A stretch of DNA of 10,138 nt from an uncultured Collinsella sp. (lineage in GTDB: Bacteria > Actinomycetota > Coriobacteriia > Coriobacteriales > Coriobacteriaceae), in assembly GCA_900756725.1 (NCBI GenBank), contig CAAELJ010000137.1, positions 1-10,138 of the forward strand, in the 5' to 3' direction. Below are positions 1-6,789 of the stretch, piece after piece. A program made the translations under genes and the position numbers. The notes under the pieces were generated by a model, which did not search any database, was not told the origin of the DNA, and saw only the letters and a program-made list of their open reading frames with translations. Position 1 is the stretch's first letter, and each line of letters opens with the position of its first letter.

Positions 1-681
1 CCTGCCGCCTGTGCGGGATTTTCGCTGGGCGAGGTCTCTGCGCTCACCTTTGCGGGGGCGTTCGATACGCGAGCGGGCTTTGAGCTCGTGTGCGAGCGCG
101 CGGCGCTGATGGCCGCGGCTGCCGAGCGCCATCCGGGCGGCATGCGCGCCGTCATCAAGCTCGATGCGGCGCAAGTCGAGAACCTGACTGCGCAGGCCGG
201 CGAGGACTGCTGGCCGGTCAACTACAACAGCCCGCAGCAGATGGTTGTGGCCGGAGCGCCCGAGGCGCTGCAGGCGCTCGACGACCTAGTAAAAGAGGCT
301 GGCGGCCGCGCTATGAAAGTCGCGGTGTCGGGTGCATTTCATAGCCCCTATATGGCAGAGGCGACTGAGGGGCTGGCGACGTATATCCAAGACGGCCACG
401 CGCCGTCTCCGCTGCTGATTCCGGTCATGGCAAACATGACGGCGGCGCCCTATCCGGCGGATCCGCGAGCAGCATCGGATGTCTTGGCCAACCAAGTGAG
501 CCATGCCGTGCGCTGGGTCGACACGCTGCATGCTCTGCAGGATCAAGGCATCGACACGTTTATTGAGGTTGGCCCTGGCAAAACGCTGTCCGGCCTGGTC
601 AAGCGTACGTTGAGCGACGTTCGCGTGTATTCGTGCGAAACAGCCGAGCAGGTCGCAGCTATTGCCGACGAGCTCGCATAG
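1..681 (+). CDS. fabD: Malonyl-CoA:ACP transacylase, 5'-truncated by window start
   Basis: FabD moves the malonyl group from malonyl-CoA to acyl carrier protein, supplying the extender unit for cytosolic type II fatty-acid synthesis. The frame is open from base 1 to the TAG at 679-681 (226 residues seen); compared with about 309 residues in E. coli FabD, roughly 85 N-terminal residues are missing. The nucleophile elbow reads GFSLGE with the catalytic serine codon at 22-24; most FabDs have GHSLGE, so the His before Ser is Phe. An Arg at 97-99 fits the malonate-carboxylate binding position. The second catalytic residue is the His at 340-342 in AFHSPYM, and the C-terminal family motif IEVGPGKTLSGL is present. 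The GTG at 88 is internal, because conserved sequence continues upstream of it. The gene is first of the visible fab-acc operon, 30 bases before fabG. Confidence 0.95.
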   Translation, partial: PAACAGFSLGEVSALTFAGAFDTRAGFELVCERAALMAAAAERHPGGMRAVIKLDAAQVENLTAQAGEDCWPVNYNSPQQMVVAGAPEALQALDDLVKEAGGRAMKVAVSGAFHSPYMAEATEGLATYIQDGHAPSPLLIPVMANMTAAPYPADPRAASDVLANQVSHAVRWVDTLHALQDQGIDTFIEVGPGKTLSGLVKRTLSDVRVYSCETAEQVAAIADELA

Positions 682-711
682 CCCACAGGGCTGTAACCCG
701 AAAGGAATGAC

Positions 712-1485
712 ATGGGCAACTTGAACAACGGCGCGCTCGAGCGCAACGATTCACGTCGCGTGGCACTGATCACGGGCGGCTCGCGTGGTATCGGCCGCGC
801 TTGTGCGGTTGGCCTGGCGGAGGACGGCTTTGATATCGCCGTCGTCTATGCCGGTAGCGTCGATGCGGCGCGCGAGACGTGCGAAGCCTGCGAGGCCGCT
901 GGTGCCACGGCGCGCGCATATCAATGTGACGTGGCCGACCCCGCCGCCGTCAACACGTGCGTGGAGACGGTCCTCAACGACTTTGGCTCCATTTGGGCGC
1001 TCGTCAATAACGCCGGGATCACTCGCGATGGGCTGCTTATGCGCATGGGCGACGATGCCTTCGATCGCGTGCTCGATGTCAATCTCAAGGGCACGTTCAA
1101 TACAACACGCGCGCTCACCAAGACCTTTATGCGCCAGCGTGGCGGCTGCATCGTCAATATGAGCTCGGTCGTGGGCCTGATGGGCAATGCCGGGCAGGCC
1201 AACTACGCTGCCTCCAAGGCGGGCGTGATTGGCCTGACCAAGGCAGTAGCGCGTGAGCTTGCGCCCCGCGGCGTACGAGTGAACGCAGTTGCCCCCGGGT
1301 TTGTCGAGACGGATATGACGGCAAAGCTCTCGGAGAAGGTTCGCGCGGCAACCGAGGAGCAGATTCCCCTAAAGCGTATGGCGCAGCCCGAGGAAGTGGC
1401 CGGCGTGGTGCGCTTTTTGGCGAGCGATGCGGCTGCCTACATTACGGGCGAGGTCGTACGCGTCGACGGCGGAATGGCGATGTAG
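712..1485 (+). CDS. fabG: 3-oxoacyl-ACP reductase (short-chain dehydrogenase)
   Basis: FabG reduces 3-oxoacyl-ACP to 3-hydroxyacyl-ACP, normally with NADPH, in each elongation round. The 257-residue product has the Rossmann nucleotide-binding motif TGGSRGIG at residues 21-28, NNAG at 99-102, and the catalytic tetrad Asn124, Ser152, Tyr165 and Lys169. The Ser-to-Tyr spacing of 13 matches E. coli FabG. The C-terminus AYITGEVVRVDGGMAM is typical of the family. The ATG at 712 follows an AAAGGA ribosome-binding site at 700-705. It gives an N-terminal extension of about 14 residues before the first strand, and no later in-frame ATG precedes the conserved part. The gene lies between fabD and fabF, which separates FabG proper from the many other short-chain dehydrogenases. 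Confidence 0.95.
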   Translation: MGNLNNGALERNDSRRVALITGGSRGIGRACAVGLAEDGFDIAVVYAGSVDAARETCEACEAAGATARAYQCDVADPAAVNTCVETVLNDFGSIWALVNNAGITRDGLLMRMGDDAFDRVLDVNLKGTFNTTRALTKTFMRQRGGCIVNMSSVVGLMGNAGQANYAASKAGVIGLTKAVARELAPRGVRVNAVAPGFVETDMTAKLSEKVRAATEEQIPLKRMAQPEEVAGVVRFLASDAAAYITGEVVRVDGGMAM

Positions 1486-1512
1486 AAACCAGAGCCACAC
1501 AACGGCTTGGAT

Positions 1513-1518
1513 GAGGAG
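1513..1518 (+). promoter_or_regulatory. Ribosome-binding site that decides the fabF start
   Basis: GAGGAG lies 6 bases before the ATG at 1525 and only 3 before the ATG at 1522. The spacing favours 1525. An upstream in-frame TTG at 1507 starts before this site and would have to be read through it, so it is disfavoured. Confidence 0.6.
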
Positions 1519-1524
1519 ACCATG

Positions 1525-2772
1525 ATGGAACAGAGAGTTGCAATCACCGGCATCGGTGCCGTATCGCCGCTCGGCAACACCGCGCTTGCCACCTGGGCGG
1601 CAATGTGTGCCGGCACGTGCGGCATCGGCCCGATCACGCACTTCGATACCGATGCGTTTGCCGTCAAGGTGGCGGCCGAGGTCAAGGGCTTTGACGGCAA
1701 CGAGTACTTTGGCAAGCGTGACGCCAAGCACCTGGACCCCTGCGTTCAGTTTGCCCTGGCAGCGTCGGACGAGGCCATGCACGATGCGGGCCTCGATGTT
1801 GAGGGCGCGGTCGATCGCGATCGCCTGGGTGTCTATGTGGGCTCGGGCGTGGGCGGCATGCAGACGCTTGTCGACAACGTCCACACGATTGCCGATCGCG
1901 GGCCTCGTCGCGCATCGCCCTACATGATTGCGATGATGATTCCCAACATGGCTTCGGGCAACATTGCGATTCGCCATAAGGCAAAGGGCCCGACCCTGCC
2001 CGTGGTGACCGCGTGCGCGACTTCTGCCCATGCGGTGGGCGAGGCGTTCCGCGCCATCAAGCACGGCTATGCCGATGCAATCCTGGCCGGCGGCGCCGAG
2101 GCCGCCATTATCCCCGATGCCGTTGCGGGCTTTACGTCCTGCCGCGCATTGACCACCAACCCCGATCCCGCGACGGCCTGCCGCCCGTTCGATGCAGACC
2201 GCGACGGTTTTGTGATGGGCGAGGGCGCCTGCGTGCTCGTGCTCGAGGGTATGGAGCACGCACAGGCCCGCGGTGCGCACATTTACGCAGAGGTCGTGGG
2301 CTACGGCAACACCGATGACGCCTACCACATCACGAGTCCCGACCCGGACGCGGCAGGTATCGCCCGTGCGATATCGCTGGCGGTGGCCGAGGGCGACGTT
2401 AAGCCTTCCGAGGGCCTCTACATCAACGCTCACGGCACCTCGACCAAACTCAACGATTCGTCCGAGACGGCGGGCATCAAACGAGCGCTCGGCGAGGACG
2501 CGGCGCGCGCCGCACATGTCTCGTCGACCAAGTCGATGACCGGCCACATGATCGGTGCCACGGGCGCCATCGAGGTCATGGCCTGCGCCATGGCGCTCGA
2601 GCAGGGCGTGGTGCCGCCGACCATTAATTACCACACACCCGATCCCGCCTGCGATCTTGATTACACGCCCAATCGCGCGGTTCGCGCCGACCTTACCTGG
2701 GCGCTTTCGACCAACCTGGGCTTTGGCGGGCACAACGCCGCCATCGCGCTGCGTAGATATATGAGGAGCTAG
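1525..2772 (+). CDS. fabF: 3-oxoacyl-ACP synthase II (beta-ketoacyl-ACP synthase)
   Basis: FabF performs the decarboxylating condensation of malonyl-ACP with acyl-ACP, the elongation step of type II fatty-acid synthesis. From the ATG at 1525 the protein has 415 residues, close to the 413 of E. coli FabF. The thiolase-fold catalytic set is complete and almost co-linear with E. coli: Cys164 in TACATSAH (codon 2014-2016), His303 in NAHGTST (2431-2433), Lys336 and His341 in STKSMTGH. The C-terminal NLGFGGHNAA motif is present. ATG codons at 1522 and 1525 are adjacent, and the ribosome-binding-site spacing and the N-terminal alignment (MEQRVAITGIG) favour 1525. FabG ends 39 bases upstream and accB begins 3 bases after the stop. 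A KAS I (FabB) identity is possible in principle, but length and operon position favour FabF. Confidence 0.95.
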   Translation: MEQRVAITGIGAVSPLGNTALATWAAMCAGTCGIGPITHFDTDAFAVKVAAEVKGFDGNEYFGKRDAKHLDPCVQFALAASDEAMHDAGLDVEGAVDRDRLGVYVGSGVGGMQTLVDNVHTIADRGPRRASPYMIAMMIPNMASGNIAIRHKAKGPTLPVVTACATSAHAVGEAFRAIKHGYADAILAGGAEAAIIPDAVAGFTSCRALTTNPDPATACRPFDADRDGFVMGEGACVLVLEGMEHAQARGAHIYAEVVGYGNTDDAYHITSPDPDAAGIARAISLAVAEGDVKPSEGLYINAHGTSTKLNDSSETAGIKRALGEDAARAAHVSSTKSMTGHMIGATGAIEVMACAMALEQGVVPPTINYHTPDPACDLDYTPNRAVRADLTWALSTNLGFGGHNAAIALRRYMRS

Positions 2773-2775
2773 AGC

Positions 2776-3252
2776 ATGGATTCCAAAAGACTTGCCGAGA
2801 TAGCCGATGTGATGGAGGACCGCGGCCTCACGCGCGTACGCGTTGAGGAGCCCGATGGCACCGCGGTCGAACTCGAGCGCGCGAGCGCCGCGCAGCCGGT
2901 TGCCGTGCCCATGCCTATGCCGGGTGCCGTGACTGCTCCGGCGGTGGCTCCTGTCGCCATGCCTGCCGCCGCACCGGAGCCCGCCGCGCAGGCGCCTGCC
3001 GCCGCACCGGAGCCCAAGGGCACCGAGGTGACCGCTCCCATGGTAGGCGTTTTCTATGCTGCCCCGGCGCCGGGCGACGAGCCGTTTGTGCACGTGGGCT
3101 CCAAGGTCAAGGCCGGCGAGACGCTCTGCATCATCGAGGCCATGAAGGTTCTCAACGAGGTGACGGCAGAGGCGGATGGCGAGGTGCTCGAGATCTGCGT
3201 GGCCGACGGCGACCTCGTAGAGTTTGGCAGCTGCCTCATGAGGATCGGATAG
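2776..3252 (+). CDS. accB: Biotin carboxyl carrier protein of acetyl-CoA carboxylase
   Basis: AccB carries the covalently bound biotin that shuttles CO2 between AccC and the carboxyltransferase. The 158-residue protein has three visible parts: a charged N-terminal segment (about 1-36), a flexible Pro/Ala-rich linker (about 37-82) and a C-terminal biotinyl domain (about 83-158). The biotin site is EAMKVLNEV with the acceptor Lys124 (codon 3145-3147). The residue after Lys is Val instead of the usual Met, a conservative change. The ATG at 2776 has AGGAG at 2764-2768, inside the end of fabF, and only 3 bases separate the two genes, so translation is probably coupled. The linker contains an internal DNA repeat, described separately. 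Modification would need a biotin ligase (BirA), which is not in the window. Confidence 0.95.
   Translation: MDSKRLAEIADVMEDRGLTRVRVEEPDGTAVELERASAAQPVAVPMPMPGAVTAPAVAPVAMPAAAPEPAAQAPAAAPEPKGTEVTAPMVGVFYAAPAPGDEPFVHVGSKVKAGETLCIIEAMKVLNEVTAEADGEVLEICVADGDLVEFGSCLMRIG
2961..3015 (+). repeat. 22-bp direct repeat in the accB linker
   Basis: The same 22 bases, coding for Pro-Ala-Ala-Ala-Pro-Glu-Pro, occur at 2961-2982 and 2994-3015 with a 33-base (11-codon) period. Repeats of this kind keep the frame and can lengthen or shorten the flexible linker by slippage. Such linkers are usually tolerant of length change. Confidence 0.85.
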
Positions 3253-3256
3253 GTGA
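3251..3256 (+). promoter_or_regulatory. Ribosome-binding site that decides the fabZ start
   Basis: AGGTGA overlaps the accB stop codon (TAG 3250-3252) and lies 5 bases before the ATG at 3262. A GTG at 3253 directly after the accB stop is in frame but sits inside this site, so it is unlikely to be the start. Confidence 0.55.
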
Positions 3257-3261
3257 TATCC

Positions 3262-3684
3262 ATGAACAAAGAAGAGCTCAAGAAGCTGTTGCCGCATCGA
3301 GAGCCGATGCTTTTGCTCGACAAAGCCGAGCTGATGGGCGACGAGGCCCACGGCAAGATCACGATTACGGGCGACGAGTACTTTTTGCAGGGGCATTTTC
3401 CGGGAAACCCGGTGGTCCCCGGCGTGATCCAATGCGAGATGCTCGCCCAGAACTGCTGCGTGCTGCTGATGGGCGATGAGGAGGCGCGCGGCGCGACGCC
3501 GTTCTACACGAGTCTGGACAAGGTGCGCTTTAAGCGTCCGGTGCGCCCGGGCGACACGGTGGACCTGGTGTGCTCCATCACGCGAGCGCGCGGGCCGTTC
3601 CGCTTTGCGACGGGTACTGCGAGCGTCAACGGTGAGGTTTGCTGCCGCGCCGATATGTCCTTTGCACTCATGCACGAAAGTTAA
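3262..3684 (+). CDS. fabZ: 3-hydroxyacyl-ACP dehydratase
   Basis: FabZ removes water from 3-hydroxyacyl-ACP to give trans-2-enoyl-ACP. From the ATG at 3262 the protein has 140 residues, a normal length for this hot-dog-fold enzyme. The N-terminal LLPHREPMLLLDK motif is followed by the active-site block GHFPGNPVVPG, with catalytic His45 (3394-3396) and Glu59 (codon in QCEMLAQ). The His-to-Glu spacing of 14 equals that of E. coli FabZ (His54, Glu68). Both catalytic residues being present argues for an active dehydratase; a FabA-like isomerase role cannot be decided from this sequence. The gene sits 9 bases after accB and 10 before accC, and the accB-fabZ-accC order is the one well known from Firmicute fatty-acid clusters. 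Confidence 0.95.
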   Translation: MNKEELKKLLPHREPMLLLDKAELMGDEAHGKITITGDEYFLQGHFPGNPVVPGVIQCEMLAQNCCVLLMGDEEARGATPFYTSLDKVRFKRPVRPGDTVDLVCSITRARGPFRFATGTASVNGEVCCRADMSFALMHES

Positions 3685-3694
3685 GGAAGTCTTC

Positions 3695-5038
3695 ATGTTC
3701 GACAAAGTGCTCATCGCCAACCGCGGCGAAGTCGCGGTCCGTGTTATCCGCGCGTGCCGTGATATGGGCATCAAGACCGTCGCCGTCTACTCCACGGCCG
3801 ATGCGGACGCGCTGCACGTGCAACTTGCCGACGAGGCGTATTGTATCGGCGGCCCGCGTCTTGCCGAGAGCTACCTCAACGACGATGCCGTGCTCACCTG
3901 TGCCGTAAAGTCGGGAGCTAAGGCAATTCATCCCGGCTATGGCTTTTTCTCCGAGAAGGCGAGCTTCGTGCGCGACTGCGACAAGTATGGCCTGGCGTTT
4001 GTCGGCCCCTCGGCCGAGGTGATCGACAACATGGGCGACAAGGACGCCGCACGTCGAACGGCTGCCGCGGCGGGCGTGCCCATCGTGCCGGGCTGCGATT
4101 TGCTCAAAAGCCCCGAGGAGGCAACGGCCGAGGCCGAGCGCATTGGCTGCCCCGTGCTTATTAAGGCGCGTGCAGGCGGTGGCGGTCGCGGCATTCGTAA
4201 GGTCGAGCGCGTGGAAGATGCGGCAAAGGCGTTCATCGAGGCGCGTGCCGAGGGAGAGGCCGTTTTTGGCGATGGCGAGTGCTACATGGAGAAGTTCGTC
4301 GCGCCGGCGCACCACGTTGAGGTGCAGATTATGGCCGATAAGCAGGGCCATGTGTTTTCGCTCGGCGAGCGCGAGTGCTCGGTGCAGCGCCGCAACCAAA
4401 AGCTGATCGAGGAGAGCCCCGCGCCGTGCCTCGACGGACACGACGACATTCGTGCCCGTATGCACAAGTCCGCGCGCGACCTGGCTCGTGCCGTCGGCTA
4501 CGAAGGAGCCGGTACCATCGAGTTCCTGTATTCGGACGACGGCGATTTCTACTTTATGGAAATGAACACGCGCTTGCAGGTGGAGCATCCGGTTACGGAG
4601 TTTGTGACCGATACCGACTTGGTCAAGTGGCAGCTGCGCGTGGCAGCCGGCCAGTCTCTGCCCTTTGAGCAGGAGGACGTTCCGGTCCGCAACCACGCCA
4701 TGGAGTGCCGCATCAATGCCGAAACGCCGGACTTTCTGCCGTCATGCGGAACGGTCACCGCGTTGCGTGTGCCGGGTGGTCCGCGCGTGCGCTGGGATTC
4801 CGCCATGTTTACCGGTGCGAACGTTCCGCCGTACTACGACTCCATGCTCGGCAAGCTCATCGTGTGTGCGCCCACGCGCGACGGCGCCATTCGCAAGATG
4901 CGCTCGGCCCTGGGCGAGCTCGTGATTGAGGGCGTGAGCGAGAACAGCGAGCTTCAGCTCGACGTGCTGGCAAACGATGAGTTCTTGTCGGGCATGTATC
5001 ACACCGATCTGATGGGGCATCTCTATGCTGGTGAATAG
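3695..5038 (+). CDS. accC: Biotin carboxylase subunit of acetyl-CoA carboxylase
   Basis: AccC uses ATP and bicarbonate to carboxylate the biotin on AccB, the first half-reaction of malonyl-CoA synthesis. From the ATG at 3695 it has 447 residues (E. coli 449). Visible parts are the N-terminal domain starting FDKVLIANRGE, the ATP-grasp domain with Lys157 and the glycine loop GGGGRG at 161-166, the active-site segment EMNTRLQVEHP with Glu289, Asn291 and Arg293, and the C-terminal ECRINAE and PPYYDSMLGKL motifs. AAGGAA at 3684-3689 is the likely ribosome-binding site. The frame stays open upstream to 3476, but that stretch runs across fabZ and is Arg-rich noise. The gene overlaps accDA by 14 bases. 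Pyruvate carboxylase is ruled out by length and by the absence of further domains. Confidence 0.96.
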   Translation: MFDKVLIANRGEVAVRVIRACRDMGIKTVAVYSTADADALHVQLADEAYCIGGPRLAESYLNDDAVLTCAVKSGAKAIHPGYGFFSEKASFVRDCDKYGLAFVGPSAEVIDNMGDKDAARRTAAAAGVPIVPGCDLLKSPEEATAEAERIGCPVLIKARAGGGGRGIRKVERVEDAAKAFIEARAEGEAVFGDGECYMEKFVAPAHHVEVQIMADKQGHVFSLGERECSVQRRNQKLIEESPAPCLDGHDDIRARMHKSARDLARAVGYEGAGTIEFLYSDDGDFYFMEMNTRLQVEHPVTEFVTDTDLVKWQLRVAAGQSLPFEQEDVPVRNHAMECRINAETPDFLPSCGTVTALRVPGGPRVRWDSAMFTGANVPPYYDSMLGKLIVCAPTRDGAIRKMRSALGELVIEGVSENSELQLDVLANDEFLSGMYHTDLMGHLYAGE

Positions 5039-6749
5039 AAAAGCGAAGACGGTCAACGTCCTTGAGGGGCCAATAACCGAGTCGTGCGCCGAGTTTCCCG
5101 CGCGCCACGTGTTTATCAAGTGTCCGGAGTGCCGCCGTGTGATCGATGAAACACGTCTGCACGACAACCTCGAGGTCTGCCCTCGTTGCGGCAAACACTT
5201 TCGCGTGAGCGGTCGCGCGCGTATGCGCATGACGGTCGACGAGGGCACGTTTGAGGAATGGGATGCCAATCTGGCGTCGGAGGACTTCCTCTCGTTTCCC
5301 GGTTATGCCGACAAGCTCAAGAGCGCGGTCGAGCATTCGGGCGAGCGCGATGCCGTTGTGTGCGGCAAGGGCAAAATCTGCGGTTGCGATACGGCGCTCT
5401 TCTTTATGGACGCCAACTTTATGATGGGCTCGATGGGTTCCGTGGTGGGCGAGAAGATCTGTCGCACATTTGAGCATGCGACCGAGCTGGGATTGCCAGT
5501 TGTCGGCTTTACCGTTTCGGGCGGTGCGCGCATGCAAGAGGGCGTGACATCGCTTATGCAGATGGCCAAGATCTCTGCTGCCGTGAGAAAGCATAGCGAG
5601 GCGGGCGGCCTGTATATCACGGTGCTCACCGATCCCACGACTGGCGGCGTAACCGCGAGCTTTGCCATGGAGGGCGACATTATCCTGGCCGAGCCCGATG
5701 CCCTGACGGCATTTGCCGGCCCGCGCGTGATCGAGCAGAACATGCACAAGCGCCTGCCCAAGGGATTCCAGCGCTCCGAGTTTTTGCTGGAGCACGGCTT
5801 TTGCGATGCCGTTGTTCCGCGTGGCGAGATTGCGCTCACAGTGGGAGAGCTGCTGGCGCTGCACGAAGGACACGCGCCCGGTCTGGGGGCACCGCACGAG
5901 ATCGTGCATACGGGTCGCCGCGGCAAAAAGCTGGGACACTTGTTTAAGCGCTCGATGGCACCAAAAACCGCGCTCGAGATTGTCAAGCAGACCCGCTCGG
6001 CAGATCGCGCCACGGCGGGTGAGATGATCTCACTGGGCCTGGATGGATTTGTGGAGCTGCACGGCGACCGTTACTTTGGAGACGACGCCGCTGTGGTGGC
6101 CGGTATTGGCTGGAAAAACGGACGCCCCGTAACGGTCATCGCCATCGAGCGCGGCACCACGACCAAAGAGCGTATGCGCCGCAACTTTGGCATGGCGCAT
6201 CCCGAGGGCTATCGCAAAGCGCGTCGCCTGATGCGCCAGGCCGAAAAGTTTGGTCGACCGGTTCTGTGCCTGGTCGATACTTCGGGTGCGTTTTGCGGCA
6301 TCGGTGCCGAGGAGCGCGGCCAGGGCGAGGCGATTGCCCAGAATCTCATGGAGATGAGCGGCCTTAAGACACCGATTGTCTCGGTGGTGACAGGCGAGGG
6401 CGGCTCTGGTGGCGCGCTGGCGCTGTCCGTGGCCGACCGCATCCTGATGCTCTCGAGCTCGGCCTATTCGGTCGTGAGCCCCGAGGCCTGTGCGTCGATC
6501 CTGTGGAAAGATACCGAGCGTGCGAATGAGGCCGCCGAGGCGCTTAAGCTCACGGCTCCCGATCTGTTGGCGCTCGGCATCATCGACGGCATTGTCGACG
6601 ATAAGGGCCTGTCACATGAGGAGATCGCCGGTGCCGTCATGTCCTCGGCATTTGATGCCTTCGATACGCTTGGGCGGCTCGACGACGCGACCCTCACAAA
6701 CCTCCGCTACGAAAAGTACCGCGCAATCGGCCAGTACCGCACGATGTGA
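5025..6749 (+). CDS. accDA: Fused acetyl-CoA carboxylase carboxyltransferase, beta then alpha subunit
   Basis: This enzyme moves CO2 from carboxybiotin on AccB to acetyl-CoA, giving malonyl-CoA. The 574-residue protein joins what are two genes in E. coli. The AccD half (about 1-290) has the four-Cys zinc ribbon at Cys33, Cys36, Cys52 and Cys55, then SGGARMQEG at 165-173 and DPTTGGV at 203-209. The AccA half (about 313-574) has RRNFGMAHPEGYRKA, the DTSGAFCGIGAEERGQ block from 418 and GEGGSGG at 457-463. No stop codon or frameshift lies between them. The AccA part lacks the roughly 80-residue helical N-terminus of E. coli AccA, and the junction is a short basic segment near 297-312. The ATG at 5025 has GGGG at 5014-5017; a GTG at 5031 is an alternative start. 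The 14-base overlap with accC implies coupled translation. Confidence 0.94.
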   Translation: MLVNRKAKTVNVLEGPITESCAEFPARHVFIKCPECRRVIDETRLHDNLEVCPRCGKHFRVSGRARMRMTVDEGTFEEWDANLASEDFLSFPGYADKLKSAVEHSGERDAVVCGKGKICGCDTALFFMDANFMMGSMGSVVGEKICRTFEHATELGLPVVGFTVSGGARMQEGVTSLMQMAKISAAVRKHSEAGGLYITVLTDPTTGGVTASFAMEGDIILAEPDALTAFAGPRVIEQNMHKRLPKGFQRSEFLLEHGFCDAVVPRGEIALTVGELLALHEGHAPGLGAPHEIVHTGRRGKKLGHLFKRSMAPKTALEIVKQTRSADRATAGEMISLGLDGFVELHGDRYFGDDAAVVAGIGWKNGRPVTVIAIERGTTTKERMRRNFGMAHPEGYRKARRLMRQAEKFGRPVLCLVDTSGAFCGIGAEERGQGEAIAQNLMEMSGLKTPIVSVVTGEGGSGGALALSVADRILMLSSSAYSVVSPEACASILWKDTERANEAAEALKLTAPDLLALGIIDGIVDDKGLSHEEIAGAVMSSAFDAFDTLGRLDDATLTNLRYEKYRAIGQYRTM

Positions 6750-6774
6750 CAAAGGGACAGTCCGCATGTCACAT
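6744..6774 (+). repeat. Palindromic element at the accDA/EIIC junction
   Basis: ATGTGACA (6744-6751) is repeated inverted as TGTCACAT (6767-6774) around a 15-base loop. The left arm overlaps the accDA stop codon. There is no T-run after it, so it does not look like an intrinsic terminator. The right arm is copied again as part of a 9-bp direct repeat, CATGTCACA, at 6765-6773 and 6789-6797. A similar palindrome lies after the next gene at 8008-8039. Confidence 0.7.
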
Positions 6775-6775
6775 T

Positions 6776-6783
6776 GGGAAAGG
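6776..6783 (+). promoter_or_regulatory. Ribosome-binding site favouring the EIIC start at 6790
   Basis: GGGAAAGG ends 6 bases before the ATG at 6790. A second, similar pair exists upstream: AAAGGGA at 6751-6757 before an in-frame ATG at 6766. Both could work. The downstream one is preferred because it gives the shorter leader and good spacing, but the choice is not certain. Confidence 0.45.
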
Positions 6784-6789
6784 CGTTCC

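Noticed and set aside
3476..3694. N-terminal extension of accC
   Set aside because: The open frame upstream of 3695 runs across fabZ and encodes an Arg-rich sequence unlike any biotin carboxylase. The ATG at 3695 gives the family's normal length.
1369..3774. 801-codon open frame on the - strand
   Set aside because: It lies antisense to fabF, accB and fabZ, whose catalytic motifs are intact. Its product is rich in His, Arg, Gly and Ala with no recognisable domain, as expected for the reverse frame of GC-rich codons.
3668..4696. 342-codon open frame on the - strand
   Set aside because: It is antisense to accC and shows the same low-complexity composition with no motif or plausible ribosome-binding site.
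4857..5939. 360-codon open frame on the - strand
   Set aside because: It is antisense to accC and accDA. The + strand genes explain the region fully.
6744..6774. Palindrome as terminator of the fab-acc operon
   Set aside because: The 8-bp stem has a 15-base loop and no following T-run, so intrinsic termination is not supported. The first clear terminator is at 8043-8075.
6490..6789. N-terminal extension of the EIIC gene into accDA
   Set aside because: This part is an out-of-frame reading of the conserved AccA C-terminus. A start at 6790 or 6766 fits the ribosome-binding sites.
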